Below the pieces are notes generated by a model. The model was not told where the DNA came from. It searched no databases and saw only the letters and a program-made list of their open reading frames with translations. A stretch of 13,917 nucleotides of DNA from an uncultured Ruminococcus sp. (GTDB lineage: Bacteria > Bacillota > Clostridia > Oscillospirales > Acutalibacteraceae), in contig CACYDE010000006.1 of assembly GCA_902773045.1 (NCBI GenBank), positions 1-13,917 on the forward strand, given 5' to 3'. Positions 7,950 to 13,917 of this stretch are shown piece by piece; positions within the stretch are counted from its first letter, which is position 1; every line of letters begins with the position of its first letter. The position numbers and the translations under genes were made by a program.

Positions 7950-9689
7950 TTATTTATTATTTGGAAAAAACAGTTCGGAATTCTTCACAAAATCAATGAG
8001 AGTGTTCGTTACTTTGGCTGCTTCATCCTGATCTATTCCGACGCCTGTGAAATAGATCTTGATTTTCGGCTCTGTTCCCGAAGGTCTTACAATAATAGCA
8101 TTGCCGCCTTCAAGCGAATATGAAAGAACATTCGACTTCGGAAGATGGATCTCTTTCTTGATGCCTGTTTCAAAATCCTTCTCGAACGAAAGGAAATAAT
8201 CGGCGTGCTTAACAATCTTAAAGCCTGCCATTTCCTCAACGTTTGAATTTCTCAAACCGTCCATGATATTTCTCATCGTTTCCATTCCGGAAGCGCCTTC
8301 AAATTCAAAACTGAGCGTGGTGTTCTTATAGTAACCATACTCACGGTAAAGTCCGTCGATCACATCACAAAGAGACCTTCCCTGCCTCTTATAATAAGCT
8401 GCCATTTCACATATAAGCATTGAAGCTACAACAGCATCTTTATCTCTTACATATGTACCGGCAAGATAACCGTAGCTTTCCTCAAAACCGAAAACGTAAC
8501 GACACTCCTCGTTCTTCTTTTCAAGTTCGAGGATCTGCTCGCCTATATACTTGAATCCGGTAAGAACATTTCTAAGCTCACATCCGTATTTTTCGGCAAT
8601 ACGCTCTACCAGAACGCTTGTAACGACCGTCTTGACCATGATGGGATCCTCGGGCAGCGTACCAAGTTTTGATCTGCTGCTAAGAATATAATCGGTGAGC
8701 ATGATCCCTGTTTCATTTCCAGTGATGAGACGGTAGCTTCCGTCGTGATCCGGAACGGCAATTCCAACTCTGTCGCTGTCGGGATCGGTTGCAAGAAGAA
8801 TATCGGGTCTGACCTCTTCACAAAGTTTCAAACCTTCTTCAAGCGCTTCTTTGATCTCGGGATTCGGATAAGGACATGTCGGGAAGTTTCCGTCAGGCAT
8901 TTCCTGTGATTTTACGACATGGACATCTTCAATGCCGATACGATCAAGGATCTTTCTGACCAATTTATTGCCTGCGCCGTTAAGAGGAGTATAAACAACT
9001 CTAAGACCGGAATCCTTGCAAAGACCCTTGTTCACAGACTGCTCTTCAACTTTGTTAAGATATGACTCATAGAATTCATCGCCGATATACTCGATCATTC
9101 CATCTTCAACGGCCTTGTCAAAATCGATCAGCTTGACGTCTTTGAAGCAGTCGAGCTTTGTGATCTCGGAATACACTTCCGCCGCCGCAACATCGGTCAT
9201 CTGACAGCCATCGCTTCCATAACATTTGTATCCGTTGTATTTTGCGGGATTGTGACTTGCAGTAACCATAATTCCGGCGTTACTTTTAAAGTATCTTACT
9301 GCATAAGAAACTACGGGTGTAGGCTGAAGTTCGGTGGAAAGATAAACCTTGATCCCGTTCGCTGCCAAAACTCTCGCTGCTTCATCAGCGAAAAGCGCTG
9401 ATTTTATTCTCGAATCGTAAGAAATAGAAACAGATGACTTATCATAGTTTTTTACAAGGTAATTTGCTAAGCCTTGAGTTGCCACTCTTACGTTGTATAT
9501 ATTCATTCTGTTTGTTCCTGCGCCGAGAACGCCTCGAAGACCTGCAGTTCCAAACTCAAGAGATCTGTAGAAACGATCGTAAATTTCCGCTTCGTTATCC
9601 TTGACCTCTTTTAATTCTTCAATAAGACTGCTGTCATCCGATGCGTTTTCAAGCCACTTCTCGTACAGCTCCTTAATTTCCAACTCCAT
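7950..9689 (-). CDS. pgm: Phosphoglucomutase / phosphomannomutase (alpha-D-phosphohexomutase)
   Basis: A 579-residue protein, full length for the Firmicutes PgcA-type alpha-phosphohexomutases, which interconvert glucose-1-phosphate and glucose-6-phosphate (or the mannose forms) in the cytoplasm and so feed UDP-glucose, glycogen and cell-wall glycan synthesis. Four family motifs are seen in order: the phosphoserine loop TASHNP (about 143-148, Ser145), the metal loop DPDSDR (about 302-307), the sugar-specificity loop GFEESYGY (about 401-408) and the phosphate-binding RPSGTEPK near 535. ATG 9689 is preferred over the in-frame GTG 9695 because AAGGAG at 9703-9698 is eight bases before the ATG but only two before the GTG. 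It appears monocistronic, with a terminator at 7885-7925. The precise substrate cannot be settled from sequence alone; pgcA is an equally valid symbol. Confidence 0.95.
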   Translation of the reverse strand: MELEIKELYEKWLENASDDSSLIEELKEVKDNEAEIYDRFYRSLEFGTAGLRGVLGAGTNRMNIYNVRVATQGLANYLVKNYDKSSVSISYDSRIKSALFADEAARVLAANGIKVYLSTELQPTPVVSYAVRYFKSNAGIMVTASHNPAKYNGYKCYGSDGCQMTDVAAAEVYSEITKLDCFKDVKLIDFDKAVEDGMIEYIGDEFYESYLNKVEEQSVNKGLCKDSGLRVVYTPLNGAGNKLVRKILDRIGIEDVHVVKSQEMPDGNFPTCPYPNPEIKEALEEGLKLCEEVRPDILLATDPDSDRVGIAVPDHDGSYRLITGNETGIMLTDYILSSRSKLGTLPEDPIMVKTVVTSVLVERIAEKYGCELRNVLTGFKYIGEQILELEKKNEECRYVFGFEESYGYLAGTYVRDKDAVVASMLICEMAAYYKRQGRSLCDVIDGLYREYGYYKNTTLSFEFEGASGMETMRNIMDGLRNSNVEEMAGFKIVKHADYFLSFEKDFETGIKKEIHLPKSNVLSYSLEGGNAIIVRPSGTEPKIKIYFTGVGIDQDEAAKVTNTLIDFVKNSELFFPNNK

Positions 9690-9697
9690 AAACACAT

Positions 9698-9703
9698 CTC
9701 CTT
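9698..9703 (-). promoter_or_regulatory. Ribosome-binding site that fixes the pgm start
   Basis: AAGGAG lies eight bases before ATG 9689. The overlapping GTG 9695 is too close to it to be used. Confidence 0.85.
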
Positions 9704-10399
9704 AAATCAATAAATTTGTATCCCTTAAAAACCGTGAAGAAGAATCCCCATTTTTCTTCTCTTTCGCGACGGCTTTGTTTACGGAGAAAAATTCTCCAAA
9801 AGGTTAAGAGCCTGTTTATTATCTCCCACAAACATTTTTTTCGGAAAATTTTGATGATATCTGCGTCAAAAATCATTACAATACGACAGTATTTTTGCGG
9901 CTTTTTCGTTGATCTCAGCAATATTATGCTCGAAAATCTGCCCACGTAAAGATCTAAAACAGTCTCTAAATCTGCTGCGCCGACAACGAATTATATTTTT
10001 TATTTATATAATTCAAAATGTGTAATAATTACATAAATCACACTGCGGCGTCAAACAGTTACAAAATTCTGCGAGAATAACTATAACACAAAACTCAAAA
10101 TTTTACAATTATTTTTGAAAGATTTTTTTTGGAAACTTTCGGATAAAATTTTTATTTCGGAATTATAATATGAACAAATCCGCGAGTTTGTTACCTAATA
10201 TTTTCAAAAAACTATTCAATCAGACAACTATAATTATAAATCAGAAAATAGATTGTGCAAAAAGCAGAATTTAAATTAATGGTGCATATAGTACCTTGAA
10301 ACGAAAAAATTTATTTATTTTATAACTGTTCAGCGCCAAGTTCTGCCTGTTCCTGTAGTTTTTCTCTGTGCGTTTTCTTATCTCGTTTCACGCATAACA
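9704..10399. other. AT-rich intergenic region between pgm and the accessory island
   Basis: No intact gene was found. The pgm leader lies at the left side and contains a small perfect hairpin at 9783-9797 (GGAGAA, three-base loop, TTCTCC). From 10010 to 10320 the DNA is very AT-rich with no recognised signal. At 10320-10400 the minus strand has a short protein-like end (…VKRDKKTHREKLQEQAELGA…, stop at 10320-10322) without a start. It may be the tail of a lost gene. Confidence 0.45.
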
Positions 10400-10427
10400 A
10401 AACCGCCTTGATTGCTCAGGGCGGTTT
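10400..10427 (-). terminator. Intrinsic terminator of the HNHP-domain / small-ORF pair
   Basis: AAACCGCC and GGCGGTTT form a stem extended to 12 pairs through TTGA/TCAG with one wobble, around a TTGC loop. On the minus strand it is followed by a T-rich tail (TTTTGTT). It overlaps the stop codon of the 46-residue ORF by two bases. Confidence 0.85.
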
Positions 10428-10566
10428 AATCATTATGTTCTGACTGGATTTTTTTCTTCAACTCTTCCCATTCCAATTCAAGTTCCTCAGCAGTTTTATC
10501 GCCATAAAGCTCCTGAGCTCTTGCTGAATCATAATCACATTCTTGTAAATTATATTTCTCCTCCAT
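10426..10566 (-). CDS. Small acidic hypothetical protein (46 aa), possible immunity partner
   Basis: ATG 10566 opens a 46-codon frame beginning MEEKYNLQECDYDSARAQEL and ending IQSEHND, stop 10428-10426. An AGAGAGGTGA ribosome site lies seven to eight bases upstream, inside the end of the preceding frame. The protein is rich in Glu, with a predicted helical EELELEWEELKKK stretch, and has no membrane segment. Its start is one base after the stop of the frame-restored HNHP-domain gene, so the two form a tight translational unit, and its stop runs into a terminator. The position directly behind a toxin-like C-terminal module and its acidic nature fit a small immunity protein, but that is inference. 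No family is recognised. Confidence 0.72.
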   Translation of the reverse strand: MEEKYNLQECDYDSARAQELYGDKTAEELELEWEELKKKIQSEHND

Positions 10567-10567
10567 T

Positions 10568-11235
10568 TTATTTCACCTCTCTAAAATCAAAACCATATAA
10601 ATCTTTTAATTCACTCAAAGCGGCTAACTGTGCTTCAAATTCACTCAAACCTTGTTTTTTTGAACTTCTCCACATTCATCATATAGGCGGATTCCGAAAT
10701 CTTATATTTAGGTGGTGTATATTCAAAAATAACTCCATTGTGCCCTATTGTATAACCTTTCTTATAACCATGTGCAAGTGCTGCATTCAAGTCGCCATCT
10801 CTTGGCGGCATACCTTCTGGGTGATTATGAAAAGAAACTATTTCACCACTTTTTGAATCCTTTAATCCTTTGATTATTTCCTCCGTATATTCAGGAGTAC
10901 CCGCTTTTGTCCCTGTAGTAGACTTATACCATTTATGAGTTCTCGTATTGAAATATGCTAAATCTTCACCATTATTACCTGAACGATGCGATAACATTTC
11001 TTTAGCAACTCGATAATACTCACGTTGAATTTCAGGGTCTGTATCCATAGAATCAAATTTTCTCCTGAATGCTCCGCTAATTGTTAAATCTTTAGGAACA
11101 GCATAATCAAAAGAACTTCTCATACGTTCTGATTCTATTATACTACTATTTTCAGAATTTGCAACCCCTTTATTCCTCAAATCCTCAATATTCCTCGGAG
11201 TCCTCGCAACATACAATTCTTTTGGGTATAGAAAA
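10568..11235 (-). pseudogene. HNHP (JAB/MPN-like) domain tail, frame disrupted at an A7 tract, N-terminus missing
   Basis: The frame reads ELYVARTPRNIEDLRNKG…SGAFRRKF…GEDLAYFN…IVSFHNHPEGMPP…ISESAYMMNVEKF and stops at 10641. HNHP with an upstream GED-type acidic position resembles JAB/MPN-fold domains found at the ends of phage head proteins and polymorphic toxins. The usual JAMM Ser seven residues after the second His is Arg here, so activity is doubtful. At 10655-10661 a run of seven A shifts the frame. With six A it would continue KKQGLSEFEAQLAALSEL…REVK to a stop at 10570-10568, one base before the next start. No start codon with a ribosome site follows the upstream terminator; the frame can be opened further only by reading through the terminator hairpin (ATG 11291). 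It is therefore probably an orphan, silent C-terminal cassette. Function is unproven. Confidence 0.65.
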
Positions 11236-11259
11236 AGAGAGTACATTTCTGTACTCTCT
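11231..11259 (-). terminator. Strong intrinsic terminator with GAAA tetraloop
   Basis: On the minus strand AGAGAGTACA, GAAA, TGTACTCTCT forms a perfect 10-bp stem, followed by TTTT within CTCTCTTTTTC. It separates the 66-codon tail upstream from the HNHP-domain frame downstream. Confidence 0.88.
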
Positions 11260-11323
11260 CGGCAACAAGCGTCCGGATTTGCACCGGACATTCATATTGC
11301 TATGCGTGTTCCTCACAACACTT
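11260..11323 (-). ncRNA. Candidate structured RNA ending at the 11231-11259 terminator
   Basis: Between the stop of the 66-codon tail and the terminator the minus strand offers further stems: GTGTT/AACAC near 11307-11322, a perfect GTCCGG-(TGCAAAT)-CCGGAC hairpin at 11271-11289, and an enclosing GCAA/TTGC pairing. With the terminator this makes a compact multi-stem unit of about 90 nt. It could be a small RNA, a 3'-UTR structure or a recombination junction. It matches no class I can name, and there is no clear promoter of its own. Confidence 0.35.
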
Positions 11324-11524
11324 CTACTTGTTAATTCTATTATGCCACGTTTTTATAATTCTGTCAATCATTTTTTGTTCTTTTTCAGTAACCACTTTAT
11401 CGCCTTTTTTACCATGCTCATAACCTTTATGAGTGTGTGGCTGCGTCCATTTACCTTCTATTCTATGAGGGTAGTCCATGTCAACTTGTTTATATCGTTT
11501 ATTGTGCTTACTATAAATGAGCAA
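11324..11524 (-). pseudogene. Orphan C-terminal tail of a polymorphic-toxin or phage-effector-like protein
   Basis: A 66-codon frame (TTG 11524 to TAG 11324) whose protein-like part reads YKQVDMDYPHRIEGKWTQ, PHTHKGYEHGKKGDKVV, then KEQKMIDRIIKTWHNR. It is rich in His and Lys, ends in a helical segment, and looks like a toxin-type C-terminal module by style (compact, basic, His-rich). There is no ribosome site, and stop codons lie directly upstream, where an IS4-type transposase remnant adjoins. The 5' part of the gene has therefore been lost, probably through that insertion. It is not assigned to a named toxin family. Confidence 0.5.
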
Positions 11525-11563
11525 TTATCAGAAGCCATCGTCAAAAAGCACAAATAATCTCCC

Positions 11564-11833
11564 TCAAGCAACCATAGCAAGTAAATCCGAAAAGCTATTT
11601 CCGGATTTACCAAACTCATAAATATAGCGTATTTTTTCATTGCGTATTTCTTCGGCAAGCGAATGGAATCCCTCCGAAAAATCAAACGAAGTCGATTCAC
11701 GGCAAGCAATAAAATATGCAAGAGATGTAATAATCCAAAAACGTTTGATTCCTTTGGAAGAACGAATCTGATAACGATCAAAAGCAAGCTTGGTCTTGCA
11801 GTCTCTGAAAAAAACTTCGATTTCCCACCTGTT
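11564..11833 (-). pseudogene. C-terminal remnant of an IS4-family transposase
   Basis: A minus frame of 89 residues reads NRWEIEVFFRDCKTKLAFDR, YQIRSSKGIKRFWIITSLAY, and ends SGNSFSDLLAMVA before a TGA at 11566-11564. R-x3-E-x6-K is the C-terminal (YREK) signature of IS4-type DDE transposases, with the catalytic Glu in WEIEVFF. A TAA directly precedes NRW. One extra A in the A4 run at 11832-11835 would restore YKNRW, so a one-base deletion is likely. Nothing recognisable of the transposase remains upstream, where the smpB promoter begins within 30 bases. The element is dead. Confidence 0.85.
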
Positions 11834-11858
11834 TTATAACCTGTAATACAAAAAAGTG

Positions 11859-11886
11859 TTGACATTCAAAAAAATTATGATATAAT
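11859..11886 (+). promoter_or_regulatory. smpB promoter
   Basis: TTGACA (11859-11864), a 16-base spacer and TATAAT (11881-11886), both perfect consensus boxes. Transcription should start near 11893, leaving a leader of about 65 nt with AAAGGAG at 11941-11947. It probably also drives ssrA by read-through. Confidence 0.88.
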
Positions 11887-11956
11887 GTACTTTACGAAAG
11901 TTGATAAACACTCTTTACAAACGAACAAATATTATCATTTAAAGGAGCGTGAATGT

Positions 11957-12424
11957 ATGGCTAAAACAGAAACAAAGACAATATCACAAAACAAAAAAGC
12001 TCATCACGACTACTTTGTGATAGAAACGATCGAAGCAGGAATAGAACTTTGCGGAACAGAGGTCAAGTCGCTTCGCGAAGGAAGAACCAACCTCAAAGAC
12101 AGTTGGTGTTCCATAGTTGACGGCGAAATTTTCGTCAACGGAATGCACATAAGTCCTTACGAACAGGGAAATATATTTAACAAGGATCCGGTCAGAGTCA
12201 GACGCCTTCTCATGCACAAGCGTGAGATCATGCGTCTTTTCGGTCACGTAAAACAGGACGGATATTCCTTGATCCCGCTTTCCCTCTATTTTAAGGGCAG
12301 TAAAGTCAAGATGGCGGTTGGTCTATGCAAAGGAAAAAAGTTGTATGACAAGCGTGCGGATATGGCTGAGAAGTCCGCAAAACGTGACATCGAGAGAACG
12401 ATGAAAGAAAGGTTCAGCAGATAA
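11957..12424 (+). CDS. smpB: SsrA-binding protein SmpB
   Basis: A 155-residue protein, full length for the family. SmpB binds the tRNA-like domain of tmRNA, occupies the empty decoding site of stalled ribosomes and is required for trans-translation and tagging of incomplete peptides. Family hallmarks are seen: ISQNKKAHHDYF at the N-terminus, GTEVKSLREGRTNLKDS (about 34-50), NGMHISPYEQGN, the RVRRLLMHKREI stretch, then the conserved GKKLYDKR and a basic C-terminal tail (SAKRDIERTMKERF) that inserts into the mRNA channel. ATG 11957 is chosen because it carries the usual MAK start and a good AAAGGAG site. An in-frame upstream ATG at 11885 falls inside the -10 box, before the expected transcript start. 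The tmRNA gene starts 24 bases downstream. Confidence 0.97.
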   Translation: MAKTETKTISQNKKAHHDYFVIETIEAGIELCGTEVKSLREGRTNLKDSWCSIVDGEIFVNGMHISPYEQGNIFNKDPVRVRRLLMHKREIMRLFGHVKQDGYSLIPLSLYFKGSKVKMAVGLCKGKKLYDKRADMAEKSAKRDIERTMKERFSR

Positions 12425-12448
12425 GATCCTCGAGGAGTTTAATAATAC

Positions 12449-12795
12449 GGGGGTGTAAAGGTTTCGACGGGGATCGTGAGCCTTAGTAAGCGAGTAGCGG
12501 TGCGGAACCGCTTTAAAATCCGCAAACTTAAAATTAAACGACAACAATACAGTTGCCTTAGCAGCCTAAGTGCTGCTCGTTCTGACCGAGATTACCGCGG
12601 CTCGGTTAAGGGCGCCGATTAGCGGTGAACGTGATCGGATGTGAGCTTCAGCCCAGGTCATGTATTTGAAGCTACCAATGGTTCAAGCCTGCCTATGGGC
12701 GTGATTCAAAGGGAATGAAAAAACACAGGCTACACTCGTAGAAAGCTTTGGTAAGCGGTTTTCGGACAGGAGTTCGATTCTCCTCACCTCCACCA
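12449..12795 (+). ncRNA. ssrA: Transfer-messenger RNA (tmRNA, 10Sa RNA)
   Basis: The 5' end GGGGGTG pairs over seven positions with CACCTCC at the 3' end, followed by an encoded ACCA. GTAAAGGTTTCGACGG is the conserved 5' tRNA-like/H2 segment, and GGAGTTCGATTCTCC near the 3' end is the T arm. Length is 347 nt, one-piece type. The tag frame and GC-rich pseudoknot regions lie between. tmRNA rescues ribosomes stalled on broken messages together with SmpB, whose gene lies 24 bases upstream; the pair is likely co-transcribed. The 3' end is intact CCA. Confidence 0.97.
12522..12569 (+). other. tmRNA proteolysis-tag reading frame (ANLKLNDNNTVALAA)
   Basis: From the resume codon GCA at 12522 the frame reads ANLKLNDNNTVALAA and stops at TAA 12567-12569. 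The ALAA ending is the standard signal for ClpXP-type proteases. The first part (NLKLND) is a lineage-specific variant. Confidence 0.9.
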
Positions 12796-12892
12796 CAATA
12801 ATAAAAAGTACAGATTTTATGAGAAATTTTTTAATTCTTCCCCGAAAAATCCCCGAATTTTACAAAAAATTAAATTTCACACAACAAAAACA

Positions 12893-12918
12893 GCCGCCTG
12901 AGCAACAACTCAGACGGC
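12893..12918 (-). terminator. Terminator at the end of the prophage remnant
   Basis: On the minus strand GCCGTCTGAG pairs with CTCAGGCGGC (one A/C mismatch) around TTGTTG, followed by TGTTTTTG. It comes seven bases after the holin stop. It could also stop plus-strand transcription coming from ssrA, though the plus-side tail is a weaker ATAAATTTT. Confidence 0.8.
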
Positions 12919-12925
12919 ATAAATT

Positions 12926-13269
12926 TTAGTCTCTTTTCTCCTCAATCTTATCCTTAGCGACCTTAAGCAGCTTAGAGATCCACTTAGGCATGATATCAGG
13001 ATTAATCAAATACAAATTTTCTGCTATCGATATGCACTCATTGAGCACTATATAACAACAGATAATCAACGCAAACGGCATATCAACACCGAGCGTAAGT
13101 CCAGCCTTAACAAAAAGCAGCGGCGCAGCATAGTCAAGGTAGATCCCGAAGAACAAACCTACGAGCAGAGCTAATTTTTCCAAAATCCTTTCCAGCCTTT
13201 TGCGCTCGATAATCCCTCTTCCGTTGCTTTAGCCTTTACAAGTCCTGTCACAACGTCAAGCACGACCGA
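12926..13269 (-). pseudogene. Phage holin (toxin secretion/phage lysis type), frameshifted
   Basis: Two frames together make the holin: VVLDVVTGLVKAKATEEGLS then SAKGWKGFWK (ending at TAG 13173-13171), and, shifted by one base, KLALLVGLFFGIYLDYAAPL through MPKWISKLLKVAKDKIEEKR to the stop at 12926. Family features are the LD-x-x-TGL-x-KA motif after the first membrane segment, two further hydrophobic segments (ALLVGLFFGIYL; FALIICCYIVL), then NE-x-ISI-x-EN and a charged tail. The break is in the A5 run at 13175-13179; six A would give an unbroken WKKL. The extreme N-terminus is also missing, because the gene is joined in frame to a tape-measure-like segment. Holins form membrane lesions that release endolysin. 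This copy cannot be made as a normal protein. Confidence 0.8.
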
Positions 13270-13512
13270 CGCAGCGACATTTGCATTCAGTCGGCTCGTC
13301 ATTGTGGAAATATTATCGCCCAGATGATGGACCATAACGGAAAGGTTATTTATTTCTTTATTGATTCCCGATGTATCAAGCTGCGGAGTTATCGGTACAG
13401 CTGCCGTATTTGACAAAGATGAGGAAATTTTCATCTTAATATTGTTAAGCTGTTTTTCGATTGTATCCTTAATAATTAAATCAAGACTGATAGAGCCTAC
13501 ACTATCCGGCAT
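13270..13512 (-). pseudogene. Tape-measure-like protein N-terminal fragment fused to holin
   Basis: ATG 13512 with a GGTGAGG ribosome site starts MPDSVGSISLDLIIKDTIEK, continues with Ser/Thr/Asn-rich helical sequence (NNIKMKISSSLSNTA…LDTSGINKEINNLSVM), and after about 80 residues passes directly into holin sequence. The MPDSVGSISLDL opening and its place behind a tail chaperone gene fit the start of a phage tail tape-measure protein, which normally runs to many hundreds of residues. I infer a deletion that removed the rest of the tail, baseplate and part of the lysis module. The exact junction (near 13266-13275) is approximate. Confidence 0.6.
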
Positions 13513-13523
13513 ATTTCCTCACC

Positions 13524-13917
13524 TCACCCAAACATATTCCGAAACATATTTTCAAAATCGTGGATTGCTTTCATTGTATTCTTAACGTCCTCGCGCTTTT
13601 TCTTTGCAATAAAATCTCTCCACTCATTGTAAATTCTTCTTTCATACGGAGAGAAATTGTTTATTCTCTCCCTGTCGTCCTCCTTGCGGATAAGAACAAT
13701 CTGACCGAGCGGAGTATCCTCCATAATACCCGATACAAGGGAAGCCCAGTCGGAATATGACAGCTCCCCTTGTTCACTCGGTAATATATGATACTGTTTC
13801 GCTATGGACTGTGCGACAAGCTCCTTGTCGTATTCGGGATCATACCAGATATCAGTTTTTGCTTGATTCGTCTGCCTGAAATCGGCTGTCCTCAACCTCT
13901 TCGCCTGTCATTGCCGC
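13524..13917 (-). pseudogene. Phage Gp15-like tail assembly chaperone, C-terminal fragment with probable frameshift
   Basis: The clear part reads DIWYDPEYDKELVAQSIAKQ, then YHILPSEQGELSYSDWASLV and IVLIRKEDDRERINNFSPYE, stop at 13524. The pattern (acidic start, QY-x-I, then S-x-x-W-x-x-L, a late IR, PYERR) resembles Gp15-type phage proteins located just before the tape-measure gene, which matches the next gene here. In this frame the only upstream start is TTG 13895, just after a TGA. A different frame reads MTGEEVEDSRFQADESSK up to the A5 run at 13856-13860, and four A would join it to TDIWYD. So the gene probably began outside the window and has a one-base insertion. Stop and next start are 11 bases apart, as in a phage tail operon. 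Confidence 0.6.

Noticed and set aside
9690..9695. GTG start six bases upstream of the pgm ATG
   Set aside because: Only two bases from AAGGAG; ATG 9689 has the correct eight-base spacing.
9673..9945. 90-codon minus frame overlapping the pgm start
   Set aside because: Wrong frame relative to pgm, no good ribosome site, low-complexity Phe/Arg/Lys content in an AT-rich leader.
11137..11164. Promoter-like TTGCAA-16-TATAAT inside the HNHP-domain frame
   Set aside because: Transcription would start only a few bases before the next in-frame ATG (11123), leaving no room for a ribosome site, and the -35 is weak.
11458..11865. 135-codon minus frame through the IS remnant
   Set aside because: A neighbouring frame carries the clear transposase sequence (WEIEVFFRDCK); this one is its shadow.
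11885..11956. N-terminal extension of smpB from ATG 11885
   Set aside because: The ATG lies inside the -10 box, before any possible transcript start. ATG 11957 has the ribosome site and family-typical start.
12796..12892. Prophage attachment site duplicating the tmRNA 3' end
   Set aside because: No second copy of the ssrA 3' sequence and no integrase were seen in the window, so the att site is not claimed.

Overview
The window looks like a chromosomal segment of a low-to-moderate GC Gram-positive gut-type bacterium, most likely a Ruminococcus/Oscillospiraceae-like Clostridium relative. The support is strong AGGAGG-type ribosome sites, AT-rich intergenic DNA, a one-piece tmRNA next to smpB, and a giant secreted protein built of CUB-like and InlB-type repeats. 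This placement is an inference from sequence style, not from a database match.

Layout. Positions 1-6885 (minus strand) are filled by one uninterrupted reading frame of at least 2295 codons whose 3' end lies outside the window. It has a signal peptide, eight units of about 650-700 bp that each pair a CUB-like domain with a divergent InlB B-repeat, four Listeria-Bacteroides (InlB-type) repeats, and an Asp/Ser/Thr/Glu tandem-repeat stalk. Its GTG start and ribosome site lie in a perfect 33-bp in-frame tandem duplication. A good promoter near 7359-7387 implies a leader of over 400 nt. Positions 7885-9689 carry an intact phosphoglucomutase gene (minus) and its terminator.

Positions 10320-11833 (minus) are a decayed accessory island. 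It holds a C-terminal fragment of an IS4-type transposase, a 66-codon tail resembling polymorphic-toxin or phage-effector C-termini, a structured intergenic segment ending in a strong terminator, an HNHP (JAB/MPN-like) domain tail disrupted at an A7 tract, and a 46-residue acidic small ORF directly behind it. The island lies between pgm and smpB and was probably assembled by insertion and cassette exchange.

Positions 11859-12795 (plus) hold the trans-translation pair: promoter, smpB and ssrA (tmRNA). Beyond ssrA, 12893-13917 (minus) is a prophage remnant. It has a Gp15-like tail chaperone fragment, then a tape-measure-like N-terminus fused to a frameshifted phage holin, then a terminator. This suggests a large internal deletion of a prophage lying behind the tmRNA gene, a well-known integration site.

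Functionally, pgm and smpB-ssrA are intact housekeeping genes, the giant protein is probably a surface or secreted adhesin, and everything between 10.3 and 11.85 kb and beyond 12.9 kb is mobile-element debris with several one-base disruptions in short A tracts.
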